DNA from: Carex sylvatica
Lineage: Eukaryota; Streptophyta; Magnoliopsida; Poales; Cyperaceae
NCBI GenBank assembly: GCA_964058845.1
Contig: CAXKVR010000066.1
Span: 62,001 to 126,000 of the forward strand
Length of the DNA: 64,000 nucleotides
Direction of reading: 5' to 3'
This document shows positions 44,328-57,092 of the stretch, one piece after another. Position 1 is the first letter of the stretch. Each line of letters opens with the position of its first letter. A program made the position numbers and the translations under genes. Under the pieces are notes generated by a model. That model made no database searches and had not been told where the DNA came from. It saw only the letters and a list, made by a program, of their open reading frames with translations.

Positions 44328-47300
44328 ATCTCCTTTTATTTTTTTTGATAAAAGTGGATAAACCACTGATTTCTTATAAAAGAAACCTACAATGTCATAG
44401 GAGTCTCTAGTACCAATACCTGTAAGAACAAACTACAACTTGAAATCAAACATCAAAATCACTACAACTACAGCATACAAACACATTGCAAAACAGCCCC
44501 TGAACAAGAAAAACTGAGCCCTATTCTTCAATTACTTTCACTTTGATGTATGTTTGGATCGGATCCAGTGATAGGAAGCAACCCCCTGATTATCCCTTCC
44601 TGTCCATGCTGCCCCTCCTGCAAAAATGTATTCACATAATATACTGCAATTTGATCAATATCAGTAGGAAGCAATAGAGATAACTTTAATAATGAACCAG
44701 AGCATTTATTCTTCACCCAAAAATGCGCTAAAGCTAGCTATGATTTGAGCCCCTACTGATTTAGAATTCGTTGTAACCCCTTGGAAACATAACTTATTCC
44801 TAGCTAACCATACTGACCACAACACCGCACCTTTAAGTAATTCTACCATTAACCTATCCTTCAAAAGGGAATATCTTTATCAATAAATCATAATTCATCA
44901 ATAGTTGAATAATCAAAAGGGAAATTGTTAAACTCAGCTATCTAATTCCAAATACTACGAATAAAAGGACACTGCACAAACAAATGATCTACAGTCTCAG
45001 CTTCACCACAAAACACACAAGATACATCCTCCTGCCATCCTCGGTTACTCACATTCACCCTAGTCAGTACACTTTTTTTCTTAACCAACCATAAAAATAT
45101 TCTGATCTTAAAAGGAATATTGACATTCCACACAGATTCATAATCTCTATTCCTAATTCCTCCAAACTCCAACCACTTTTATAACGAGTGAACCGTAAAT
45201 TTACCTTGACCATCCCATCTCCAAAGAAGTCTATCTGTTCTATCCCTAAAGATATGCACCCTACCTAACTGATCACATAACTGCATCCACTAGTGGAAAA
45301 TATAGAATCAGTATCGGTTATATACACATATTAGTATCGGAATACAACCGATCCTGATGAAGGCGATACTGATACTACACTAATCTGGATCGGTTAAATA
45401 ACCGATCCTGATAGTGTGTTTTTTTTTTTTTTTTTTTTTTTTTTTCAGAACCAACTTAAAAAAAAAAAAAACTATCAGGATCGGTTGTTTAAAACAACCG
45501 ATCCTGATGTTATATTGGATCTAAAAAAAATATTTTTTTTATTTGGCCAGCTTCCATATATATTTGCGGACCAGCATAAATTTTTTTTTTTATTTACCAT
45601 TGATTTACTGGAGCTCAAAATCAATTAAGAACACAAAATAAAATTCATGAAACACAAAAAGAAGTAGAATAGTTGAAGAAATTTGGTGCAATAGCAAAAT
45701 AAAATTTAGCCACATGTATGGTACTCCCTCTTTTATCGTCTCCTCCAGTGCAAACTTCAAAATCTAAATAAATATTTATATCATTAATTGCTTGCTTATG
45801 CATCTTCGATGCATGTATTATTTAAATTGAAAGACAAGGAAAACCTAGCTAGCATACCTCAAAGTGTACCTCTTCACCGCCGATGGAATAATCTCAAAAA
45901 GCCTTGCTCAAATGAAAAAAAAAAAAAAAAAAATGAAACCATGAACTGTAATACTGCAATTTAGTGTAAATTAAAAATATAAAAGATGCCCAAATGTACA
46001 TAAGAGATTTGAGGAAATAAATAGTATGTACCTTAAGTATAATTTAAGGGCATAAGCCGGGGCATCATCCTTCATCTCATTCTATGAACTTGGAAGAGAT
46101 GGATGACACATCCTTGTCAGTTTTCATCTTCTTTGCCTTTTTTTTGACATGATCGAGACAGAGAGAGACAAAGATTGCTAGGTTGAGAGACGCCGGAGAC
46201 AGAGAGAGAGAGACGAACGAGTTAAGAGGCGGGTTTGATTTATGCAAAGTTGAAAATGAGAGATGCAAAATGAAAATAAGAACCCTAGAAAAGGGAGAGA
46301 ATAAGACAGAGAGAGAGACGGAGGAGTTGAGAGGCGGGTTTGATTTTCGCTAAGTTAAAAATGAGAGGCGCGGAATGAAAATAAGAACCCTAGGGAGTTA
46401 TCAGGATCGGTTGTTTCGATACAACCGATCCTAATAGTTTTTTCTTTTTTTCTTTTTTTTGCAGAACCAACTTAAAAGAAAAAAAAACACTATTAGGATC
46501 GGTTGTATCGATACAACCGATCCTAATAGATTTTTTTTTTTTTTTTTTGCAGAACCAACTTAAAAAAAAAAACACTATTAGGATCGGTTGTATCGAAACA
46601 ACCGATCCTAATAGTTTTTTTTTTAAGTTGGTTCTAAAAAAAAAAAAAAAAATCTATTAGGATCGTTGTTTATAAAAACCGATATAATTAACTATTAGGA
46701 TCGGTTTTGTTCAAAGAACCGATCCAGATAGATATTAGTATCGATTGTTTCATATAGCCGATCCTGATTCCTGTTTTTCCACTAGTGATCCATTCATCCC
46801 TAAAATCCCCAACCAATTGTCTTCTAAATATCAAATTTATAGTACCCTCAGCACATGCGTCAGCCACTGTAATGTTATTATCTACAGCTATTGAATATAA
46901 TTTTTTATATAAATCACATAAAGCACCATCACTTAACCATCTATCAACTCCATTACCAAGTTCTTTTCTAAAACCTAAGTCCACTATATGCTTATGTTTA
47001 CACACCCCAGACCAAAAACTAGACATAGTAGTAGTACAACCTAACCGTCCATATTTAGATTTTAGAATGCATTTCCAATTCCCATTTACCCTAGAATCAT
47101 GAAATCTGTGCCACCATTTAGCTAGCAAAGCACAATTAATAGCCTTTAAATTCATCAAACTTAGCCCCCCTTAATCCTTATCTGCACACACCTCTTGCCA
47201 TGATACTAATGAAATTTTTTTCCTAACTAAATGTTCTCCATACCAAAGAAATCTTCTCCTCAACTGATCAATTCTATGTCTAATTGTGGCAGACATATTA

Positions 47301-49130
47301 TACATAGCTAACCAATATAATTGAATATCATAAATGACATAATTAAGTAGAGTAACTCTACCCCCTATAGAAAGTAACTTGTCCTTCCATCCTTGCAATC
47401 ATTTTTCTATTTTATCTATCAACACATACCAACACTCAATAGGTATAGTTTTCCAATGAATAAACCCCCAAATAGGTAATTGGTAATTGAGAAATAGTAC
47501 AACCAAAAAAATTCTCTAATCTATTACTTTCAACTTCACTAATATTTAGAGGAATCATCACACTTTTGTGATAATTAATCTTAAGATCCGTCATGTTTTC
47601 AAAACCAGAAAGTAAGATTTTTAAAGATTCTACCATGTTATCTTTGACCTCTAAAAACAAAAGTGTATCGTCGGCAAGATACAAATTTAAGATATCCCCA
47701 ATCCCTTCAAAATTACCTAATCCTTTCAAATACCCAGCCTGTTTAGCATTACTTAACATTTTATTCAAAGAGTCAGCTATAAGATCAAATAAAAAAAGGG
47801 GACAAAGGGTCCCCTTAGCGTAAACCTCGTCTATAACTAAAATAGTCACCTAAGGAGCCATTGACACTAATGCAAGTTCGACTACTAGATAATATCTCTT
47901 TAATCCATCTTTGAAAAGTCTCCCCAAATCCTCTTGCTTTTAAAATTTCAAACAAAAAATTCCAATTAATAAGATCATAAGCCTTCTCAAAATCTAACTT
48001 AAAGAGAAGACCTTTTGATTTTGGACACCCTAACCTGATGTAAAACCTCTGTTGCAACAACAACATTATCCATTATGTTTCTATTTTTTATAAAAGTTGT
48101 TTGTGTATCATCAATTCAAAAGTCCATAACTCTAGCTAACCTATCAACCAACAACTTTGTAATAAGTTTAAAACTACAATTAATTAGGTTAATAGGCCTG
48201 TAATTAGAAATATAAGGTGCTACTTATTTCTTAGGGATTAGACATACATAAGCTATAGATTCAATTTAGAAAGTCATGAAAATAAAAACAAGCAAAAAGC
48301 TTATATAAATCTGATTTGACAAAATCCCAATAAGCCTGATAAAAAGCAAAGGAAAGGCCATATGGCCCTGGTGCTTTAGAAGAATTACAGTTAAATAAAG
48401 TAGTCTTAATCTCCTCTGTAGTAAAAAAAGTTTCCAAGTCTTGATGCTGAAAATCATCTAACATCTCTGCATCACTCCATAAGCCCTCAACTAAAGTCAG
48501 ATCCCTGTCACAAGTTGACCCTAATAAACTTTTATAAAAATTAGTCACATGTTGTTTTAAAGCTAAAGGATTTGTTATTACAATCCCTTCATGTTCTAAA
48601 GATAAAATAATATTTCTCCTTTTCTTATTAGAAGCACAAACATGAAAAAAAATTGTATTTAAATTACCTTCTAACAACCACTGTAATATAGCCCTAGTTT
48701 GTCAATAAGACTTTTCCTCACTCATAAGTTCCTTAAACTTCAACTGACAAGCAACCCATCTATCCAATTCATCCCTCTCTACGTGATTCGACTCATGTTT
48801 TTTCTTCAAAATCCCAATTTCATCCAACAATCCTGCTTTTAAATGTTTTTTTTTCCCCTAACAAATTACAATGCCATCCTCTAATTTTCTGTCTCAGTTT
48901 TTGCAATTTTATTTTTTAATTATTACCTATATCATTTAATATCACATTTTTGGTCCACCATTTTTCTAATACTTCTAAAAATCCTTCCTCTTCTAACCAA
49001 TTTCTATCAAATCTGAACATATATTCCTTTCGCTGATTATCCAAGCCAACTTTTAAAAGTAAAGGGAAGTGGTTGGAGTAAATTCGAGAAGCATATTTAT
49101 ATAACGACATTAATTTGTCATCTTATGACA
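44328..49130 (-). mobile_element. decayed 5'-truncated LINE, split by a CACTA element
   Basis: Read on the minus strand. 48916-49110 is the end of the endonuclease domain (SNHFPLLL, standing for the SDHxP motif). 48261-48677 is the linker before the RT (NSSKAPGPYGLSF). 47815-48066 is RT (LDFEKAYD). 47436-47849 is RT with LADD in place of the usual YADD. 46800-47400 is the RT thumb and connection. 44942-45172 is the zf-RVT zinc finger (CVFCGEAETVDHLFVQC). A T-run at 44334-44350 represents the 3' poly-A tail. The frame is broken in many places, and most of the endonuclease is missing. Confidence 0.85.
45288..46787. mobile_element. non-autonomous CACTA transposon
   Basis: A 1,500-bp element with terminal inverted repeat CACTAGTGGAAAA and a perfect 3-bp target duplication ATC (45285-45287, 46788-46790), inserted in the LINE. 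Both subterminal regions carry many copies, in both orientations, of (A)GGATCGGTTGT and its complement. The copies are separated by T-runs and by AGAACCAACTTAAA, and form long hairpins. The middle (45640-46380) has no transposase and no recognisable gene. Movement would need an enzyme in trans. Confidence 0.9.
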
Positions 49131-50547
49131 CACATATTAATTACAAAATTAGAGAAGCATATTTGCAAATGGTTAATAAATTATTTTTGAGGTGAGAAAT
49201 TCTAAATCTAAAATTAATTCAATGTCCGCAACTTCAGATCGATAATTTAAAAAATTAACTCTTATCCCACACTATAAAAATTATAATATTCTTACGAGTC
49301 CAGAAAGGAGGCCTGAAGGGACATGAGCCGTACATACATATTTTGATTTGTCAATAGTGTGTATATTTCATAATGACAAGGTTATGGCACAACACACATG
49401 TTAATTATGTATCGTGATTTGCGTGTTTTCTACTGAGATTATTTACGTGTTGTAATTAATTATTGATCTTTAGAAAATTTAGCACGACATGATATATCAC
49501 ACGAAAGATTTAGCCACGAAACGACACAACACGTGGTCACGCGAGTTATGTGTAATTATGACTATTAGATCTTGATCAAATGGTGAATCTTAAATAAACT
49601 AATCTAAATTATGATTAAATGATCGTGCGAGTCATGCGAGTCACGTCTGGTTACAGCATGTTTTGGTACAGCGTGACTCACGTGGTGTGATTATTTGCAT
49701 GCTATGATCATCCCTTGACATTTTAATAACAACACAACACGATACATAAAAAATTAAATTAATTACAACAGGCATCACATGAGACCATAATCACAACATA
49801 TTAATGATAACACGGCAGCAAATTTTTTTCCCTCTATTTATAGAATTGAGCATTTCTCTTCTAATATCAATAATGCTACTCTATTCTATTTAGTTAGATT
49901 TAAAGTTATAATTAAAATAGGAAAAATTTCATATATACCTTTCAAAAACTGTAAAATTACGTATTTATCATTCAAATTTTTATAATTATATATTTACCAT
50001 CTAAAAATCTAATAACTCACAAATTTATCCAATTAAGTTTAAGATTATACAAAATATAATTAATAAGTTCTTTAATTAGTCTCTTCTCTTTCTCTCTCTT
50101 CCTCTTCTGCACACAGATTTTCCTCTCGTCTTTTTTGACGTAACTTCTTATTTTCGCTGAAACTCTCTCCCACTTAAACTCAGTGAGAAGAGACAACAGA
50201 CTTGGATATAAGGATTCTAACTCCAGATTATTAATCGTCTAAAAACAAGGTAACCACTTCAACTTTTCCAACAAAATAACTCGTACTGAATTCGATGCAA
50301 CCGGTTATCAAAGTAGTAATTGAGTTTAAAAATTTGTGTCTTGTTACTAACACAGTTTGGAATATCTGTTTTTAATATTTATATTGGTATAAAGGAGAAC
50401 AATTCTAAGAAAAAAAAAGAATGCTAAGCCAATCCTTGATTATTTATAGTTTAAGAAAATTAAACATAATTAATCTGAGTTTTGGGTATATTTGATATAT
50501 ACTAAAGTTATATTTGATAAATATGAAAGTTATTAAAAATTTTAGAT
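49131..50547. other. intergenic, no gene seen
   Basis: AT-rich sequence with several ACACGACA/GTCGTG-like words at 49380-49800 but no coherent repeat or gene. Confidence 0.5.
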
Positions 50548-50557
50548 GATAAATATA

Positions 50558-50979
50558 GAGGTTGGCTACTATGCTTATATAAGCATATCCCCACATATGC
50601 TTATAACTCATTTTTGTGTTTTCAATGTCCAAATGGTCGATCGGAACCGTTCATCTTGTTCTCCATATTAATATGTTCTTGGAGACCAAATTTTACATTT
50701 TTTTGAATTTTTTTACTATTTATTAAGCCACTTTGAAAATCGTTGGATCGGTGGCTGCACAAAACAGTAAAATCAGCAGCCACCGTTGGATTAATAATTT
50801 TTAAAGTGGCTTAATAAATAGTAAAAAAATTCAGAAAAATGTAAAATTTAGTTTCCAAGCACATATTAATATGGAGAACAAGATGAACGGTTCAGATCAA
50901 CCATTTGAACATTGAAAGCACAAAAATGAGTTATAAGCATATGTGGGGATATGCTTATATAAGCATAGTAGCCAATCTC
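50558..50979. mobile_element. fold-back MITE, copy 3, with perfect 10-bp TSD
   Basis: A 422-bp copy of the same family as 8931 and 11049, ends GAGGTTGG...CCAATCTC. The ten bases GATAAATATA occur immediately on both sides (50548-50557 and 50980-50989). A 9-10 bp duplication with long terminal inverted repeats fits Mutator-like MITEs. This copy defines the element's ends. Confidence 0.92.
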
Positions 50980-51177
50980 GATAAATATATAATTATAAAA
51001 ATTTAGATGGTAAATATGTAATTTCATTTTGAATGGGATATATGAAATTCTCCCTAACTTAATAATTAATACGATGTTTAGCCCAGTCGCGGCTCGCGCA
51101 TCCCTATCGGCCCTCCCATTCTCATTTCTCTGATTCACTCGCGCGGCAGCAGGCCAGCAGCCACCACAACAACCCCG

Positions 51178-51178
<1 letters not shown>

Positions 51179-51254
<76 letters not shown>
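51179..51254. repeat. (CA)22 microsatellite and C32 run
   Basis: Twenty-two CA units (51179-51222) run directly into 32 C (51223-51254). The open frame read across it on the minus strand is an artefact of the repeat. Confidence 0.9.
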
Positions 51255-51256
<2 letters not shown>

Positions 51257-51299
51257 CAAGCCACCAATACTTCCACGCTCTCTCTTAGCATCAAGCTCC

Positions 51300-54200
51300 A
51301 AGGTCAGAAATTATTTTTGTTTATATTTATTGAAATTACGAAATAATGTAAATTTTTAATTTACGAAAAGTGTTTTTATTTGGATCACCTAGAAATTTTT
51401 AGCTTTGGTGATATTTTTGTGTTTTCTTGAGTTTTGGCCTTTGCTGAATTGCAGATCTGAATCTAATTTTTTAGTTTTGTGTTGTGCTGAACCTAATTGA
51501 GGTCTTCTTTGCTGTGCTAAATGATGTTCCAAGTTTGTGTTGTGCTGAACCGTGCTGAGTTTGAATCTGTGCTGTTTAAATAGGGTATAATTTCTCTATT
51601 TAAAGATGCTGCCTGGTAGTTGCTGCAATTTGTTATATTAAGCATCGTACTTTGAGATCCAAACTTCCTCATACTACCCCTTAAAGAAAGTTTGCTGAAA
51701 CTGTTATGGTTAATTACTACAACGCCCATGAAACCACCATACCTAATTGGGTAAGCTGTTGGGGTGTCAACCAAGCCACATATCTGTGCAACTTGTCTTG
51801 CAAAAGAAAAAAAATATTTGGCCAATACTATCAGAAAAACAGTATTTTGTACCAGTATCAGTACTGATTTCAATATCTGGCAACATTTTTATGTCCCATA
51901 CTGGTTTGTACCAGTATCAGTATTAGGTATAAAATGGCAATATTTTTTGTCTGAAAACAGTAATTTTGTACCAGTATCAGTACTGATTTTCCATCTCCTG
52001 ATTTGGCACATTTATTGTTTGGAGTTGACCCATTCTAGCAGCACATTTCGATATAGAACAAATATGGAAATTGCCCCACAAATCTCTGATATTGACAGCA
52101 GTGACCTTAGAATTGGAGGAAAACATCCATACCGAATTCCCAAGTAATCGACTTGCCGAAAATGCCAAAAACTCAAATTTTTTTGAGCCGATTCAAAAAC
52201 CATTCTTCAAAACTGAGAGGATTCTGGAGTGAATACCGGTTTTTAGGGGTTTGTACAAAAAGCCATGTTCAATTTGTATAGAGATAGAACTGAATGGCAG
52301 CTTCAACTAATGTTCATTTACAAAGGAAACCCTAGCAAAGTCTGTTGAGTATTTGAAAAAATGCTTGACCCTCTACACCATGTGGGCTTTTTAATTGGGA
52401 GAATAGGGGAAGGACCCATCAGTGTTTTAAATGTGCCAAATGATGTTCTTTAGTTTGTAAACGCATTAAATGTTGTTCTTTAGTGTTTTAAATGTGTCAA
52501 ATGTTGTTCTTTAGTTGCCGAGAACCTTCTTTTCTATTTAGGTTTCTAATTTGTTTGAATAGCAGAATAGGGAAGAACGAGTGTTTTGAATGAGTGTTTT
52601 CTATTTAGGTTTCTAATTTGTTTTAAACGTGTTAAGTGTTGTTCTTTAGTTGTTGAGAACCTTATTTCCTGTTTGGGTTTTAATTTGGTTGAATAAGGAT
52701 AGAATTAGGTTATAATTGTGGTATTAGTCCCTTTCTCAAATATGATCTGTTTCTTTCTTTGCTGAACTTCCTTTGGTTGAATAAGGATAGAATTAGATTA
52801 TTATGTTATTGATAGGTTATGCTACTTTTCAACAAAAACAGCAGGTACTGATACGGCCTTCAACTTTGAACTGGTCCATGACATGATTTCTTAATGTGTT
52901 GCACAGACATATTACCAAAGGTGTGTAGGTTGTAAGCATGTTTTAACCTTGATATAACAAAACTTTACAATAGAAAGCTATTAAGATTGGCCTATAATAT
53001 ATTTTTGGAAGAGGGATAACCACTTTGTGCTATCCCTTTGTGACAAAACTTCTAGACAATCTTTATCATGACAAACTTCCATGCAATTAACAAAATATGT
53101 CAAAGTTTATGTAGAGAAACAATATGGTTAGTCTTCCTTTTCTTTTCCTTTGTTGCTTTCAACACTATTCTCAATGAGCAATGTGTGTTAGATCATGCAT
53201 TATGCTGAAAAATGCAATGCACAAAGATATGTACGAAGATCAGTTGCTGGGTGTAATATAGTGCAACAGAACTTGTTAAGTGGAGTAGAAAACATAAAGA
53301 ATAAATGTGGATCAATGAATGCAAATCCCAGCTTTGTTACTAATCCAAGCATCATTTAAAAATTTAGAAGCTACAATATATACTTTAGTAAAAAAAAATC
53401 TTGAGAACGTAGAAGTATTTGCGGTTTTTTCTCCTAAACATCTGCAAACTAGTTTGTAAACATCTGTATAACAAAAAAAAATTACAATCATTTTAAAATT
53501 AGTATATATTTGTTATATATTTGCTATTTGCTAGTATAAAATAGTTTGTACCTTGGTAAACATCTGAAAATATTAAGATCTCTAAAAAAAAAGTTATTGT
53601 AGCCGACCGCCCCAATGTTGGGCAGTTTGGTAAAAATACAAAAAAAAAAAAAAAAAAAAAGCAGCTGACCGCCCAAATGCAGGGCGATTTGGTAGAAAAA
53701 GCTGACCGACCCATGTTTGAGCGGTCAGGGCATTTTTAAAATTAATTTCAATATAGGGCAGATTTGCTATTTTTTTTAAGGTATTAATAAAAATATCGGC
53801 GACTATGGTATGTACATGCTCTCAAATAGTTATACAATATGAGCTTCTTGGGCCTTTATTTCAAAAGCGATAACTGAGTGTCTGCATATTTTGAGGTAAC
53901 AAATTTTTGAGATACAATTTGGACCGTTCAATAATAATCTGGTTAACCTGGCCCAAACTTGCAATGTATGGTGGAGGTACTTTAAGACTTGTGTCGGTAT
54001 ATAAACATGTGAATCGGATTCAAACTAAAAAAAATTGTTACCTCAGGTGATATAAATTCGATAAGAGATTGGTCAGACAGAAACTTTGAGTCTTTGAGAA
54101 ATCGTTTTTAGTTGCAACAGGTAAACGAGAGGATGAGATATCAGTCGTTGAATCAAACAAGTTGTTAAATGAATACGAGTCTGAGCTGTTCAAACAAATG

Positions 54201-54419
54201 TCCAAAAATCGTTCAATTAAACTTGGTCCGTTTGTATTGGTATAATTATTTAAATATAAACCGAGTTTGAAACCTTATTAACTGGTATATCAACTCATTC
54301 AATTATGAAAAGATCATTGACACAGATACAAGCATCATAGTTAGCTCTCGTAATTTAGCTTTAAAATTTGTTCTACAAATGTGAGATGCATATTTTTCAC
54401 TCTAGAAATTGTAACATTT
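51300..54419. other. intergenic, no gene recognised
   Basis: It contains repeated phrases (TACCAGTATCAGTACTGATTT at 51860-51985; AAATG(T)TGTTCTTTAGT at 52430-52650) and the GACCGCCC repeat copy 2. The largest open frames (51517-51873 minus, 51764-52147 plus) have no domain I recognise. An expressed leader near 51090-51310 is possible but unproven. Confidence 0.45.
53559..53800. repeat. dispersed GACCGCCC repeat, copy 2
   Basis: Homologous to 26359-26600 in the same orientation, with three subrepeats starting GACCGCCC or GACCGACC, each with a partly complementary half (GGGCAG, GGGCGA, GAGCGGTC). The A-run in the middle is longer here. Confidence 0.6.
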
Positions 54420-55262
54420 TGTTTTAGGTAAATACAATGGTGCATCTTAGTAGTTGCGAATCTGCGGAGGCTACAATGGTGCATCTTAGTAGTTGCGAAT
54501 CTGCGGAGGCATGTAGCCGTCACGTAGGAGCATAACCTAAACTCCGTTATCAAATCTTCTGTTCTTTATCCAACATTTGACAAAATTGAGGAGTCCTTGT
54601 GGACTTCTCTCTTCCGACGCCTCTCTGTCCAAACTCCAAACATAAATCCAACCTCCTTCAAACTTCGGCTCCCACCCACCAGTACCAAAAATTACTCTCC
54701 GTCTCCTTTCACCTTTCTACCCCTTGAAGTCTCTCTTCCTCTAAACTCCTTTCTCGCAAGACAAGTGTTTGTTGAAATGCCCAAGAGAGAAATTGTCCCT
54801 TTGAGCACAACCATTTTGCAGCTACACTTTACACCTGCTGCCTAAACAAGTTCTCCACTCCTAGTCAGAAATTCAAGAAGCTACATGGTAAGTGCTCTTC
54901 CCTCTTGTGTCAGCTTCTTTAGCTTTTAGGTGCTTTGCATTTAGGCCATAAATTTTGACTGTTTTGATAGATCACGGTCACTCTTGTCTTCCCTCAAATT
55001 TGTGAACATGAATGTACCATTTGCAAATCTCTGACCGTGCACACAAGTCGCTTGATGAAATGTCCCAATGAGACTTGAGTATGGAATCTAATTTTGATTC
55101 ATTTAAGGGAAAACAGCCATTGCTGTTTCTATCAAATTGAGAAACAAGGCATCAGTTGATTACAGTCACGACCCCTAAAATTGTGGTAGTTGTGCATTTG
55201 TTTTCTATTATTTATTTAACAAGTTGGGTTAGAACCAAATTTATGGAAAATAAGAAGCAAAA
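54420..55262. repeat. duplicated 5' region of the DUF724 gene, copy 1
   Basis: Homologous in order to about 59625-60470: TGGTGCATCTTAGTAGT, AAACTCCGTTATCAAAT, TTCTCGCAAGAC, GTTTGTTGAAATGCCCAA, and CAAGTTGGGTTAGAACCAAA at the right end. This copy also holds a perfect 39-bp tandem duplication (54433-54471 and 54472-54510). The segment likely contains the promoter and leader of the gene downstream. The splice-donor-like ACATG/GTAAGT at 54886 may end a leader exon. Confidence 0.65.
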
Positions 55263-55319
55263 GGCCATGAGGAAGGCAACTGTTTCTACTTGGGTTGCAT
55301 TTAATTAGTATTTTTCAGC

Positions 55320-56433
55320 TTGTTAATTACGCGTGAAACTGGAATAGGAATAGGAAGGAAATTGGGTTTTGGTTATGAACCAACAACAAATTTAGTTATG
55401 TTGAATGCAAAAACTACGAGAATGAGAACACACGAAGAGTGCCATTCTGTTTATTCAAAGCACACTCCAGTCGACATTCTATTACCATTTGAGAAGACTT
55501 CAACCCTATGGAAGACCCTAGAAACAACACTCAAGGTGTTCAGTCGTATCCCTCAGACGCCTCATTTCATGAAGCTTCAGAGGTACTCTATTTATCAAGC
55601 TGAACTGATTTTCTTCAGAGTTACAGGTCATATTTTTAAGTACTTACTGTAACAACACAACTCCTGTAAAAAGACAATGTTGATTAAGAATTTGAGTCTT
55701 GACTGGTAGCTGGTGCACAGTGTATCTAAAGTGATTGGTATGATACCTGATAGATTTGCCATTGTTACTTTTCTTTACTACCATTTCAACCATAACTTCA
55801 TGTTAGAACCTCATGAATATCTCCAAAATCTAGCCCAAAGTAACAAATGCTAGGATCTGTACCTGACTGGTACAGAATTGAAATTAAAAGTGTTATTCCA
55901 AATGCAGTGAGTACAAGGATAAGAGGGAAGGTTTAGCTATTGGCATGATGGTAACCTATGATAGCCTGTCAGAGTCAATTGAGAGGCTCACAATTCACAC
56001 TGAAGCGACAGTCTTTGAGGATAAAATTTCCTGCCTTGAGTCTTTAGAGGAGAATGGGTTCATTGTAGACCCAATAAGAAGTCGCTTGCAGCGGCTTTTT
56101 GAAATAAAGAAAAAATATACAGAGTCTGATGTAAAACGGGTCGAATTGGGGACCGTGCTTGTAGGAAAAGAGATGGAGAACTCGAGTCTGCATGCATCAG
56201 CCAATTCTTATGAAACTAAGTTGGAAAATGTTAGAAAGAGTATTGCAGAATTGAAAGAAAAAGAGAAAACCTTAATGGAGGAAAAATCAGGAGTTGTAGC
56301 TTCAACAGTTGAGCTTGAAAAAAATATATGGAGGCTGAGAGAGGATATTTCAAGCATAAATAGGTCAAATGAGTTGGCACTGGAAGAATTTGAAGGTGTT
56401 ATATCAGAGGCACTGGTGGCAGGGAGTATCTAG
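55320..56433 (+). CDS. DUF724-type coiled-coil protein, short form
   Basis: Two exons: 55320(?)-55582 and 55908-56433, joined through a GTACTC...GCAG intron with agreeing phase, giving up to 262 residues. Exon 1 ends in LLPFEKTSTLWKTLETTLKVF..IPQTPHF and exon 2 begins EYKDKREGLAIGMMVTY. Together they are the DUF724 domain. The rest (about 160-250) is a heptad-rich coiled coil. Plant DUF724 proteins are usually long, with N-terminal agenet/Tudor-like domains, and are linked to nuclear roles. No agenet domain precedes this one within the visible exons, so it is a DUF724-only form or a fragment. The start is uncertain: 55320 is the first ATG of the frame, and another leader exon may exist in 54550-54885. 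Confidence 0.72.
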
Positions 56434-56977
56434 TATTTAGCGTATTATCTCTTGGTTTTTAGGTGTTCTCTTAGTGAATGTAATATAGGTCTATGTAGGT
56501 CTTTTGTCCTGATGTGGATTTCTGGATGAATCACCATTTGGGATGGGTATGCATGGTTAGATCTAACATGATGTATGTCCTAAGATACAGGGGTGTTGCT
56601 TATTGGGTATGGATGGATTTGTCGGGTCCTTTCTGTTTTCTTGATTAAACCGAGCATGGTGTAACAATTGTGCAGAAAAAAACAAGGTGAAGTGTTATGC
56701 TTAGTTACTAGAACTGCGCTATTTTTGGACTTCTAATTTATCTGTTCTTTAATTACTGTAACTCTCCGTAAGCCCATGGGCCTTTATTTAAAATAACTAA
56801 CAAAGAAACAAAAAATATACTAGGCCTTCCTTCTGAGCAGCTTCCAGAGAAATCTGTTAGAGGCGACCCAACCGAGTAGAAATCTCTAGCAGCTCCTACA
56901 CTTGTCACGAAAGTAAAACAGATAAAGAGGAGTATTCTCGAGAAATCCAGAGAGATATTAATCAGCCTTCCCTTTCC

Positions 56978-56986
56978 TATAAATAG
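56978..56986 (+). promoter_or_regulatory. TATA box of the small heat-shock protein gene
   Basis: TATAAATAG, 107 bp before the start codon. About 30-160 bp further upstream are TTC/GAA blocks (for example TTCTCGAGAA at about 56934 and CTTCCAGAGAAAT at about 56841) that resemble imperfect heat-shock elements. None is a perfect nGAAnnTTCn array. Confidence 0.6.
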
Positions 56987-57092
56987 CATCTCAGTTAGAA
57001 TGCATCACCATCAGAAAGAAATCAACAGAAGAACTCAATTCCTGATTTAATCAGTACTTCTCAGTTCTCATATTTTCAACTAAACAAACACA

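Noticed and set aside
50866..51294. 142-codon minus-strand frame with Gly and Cys/Val runs
   Set aside because: It consists of a translated poly-C tract, a CA microsatellite and a MITE arm.
51764..52147. 127-codon plus-strand open frame
   Set aside because: Contains the translated repeated phrase TACCAGTATCAGTACTG and shows no domain; overlapping frames on the other strand are equally long.
54597..54845. 82-codon open frame before the DUF724 gene
   Set aside because: No domain, CT-rich leader-like composition, and the frame is not kept in the duplicate at 59.9-60.2 kb.
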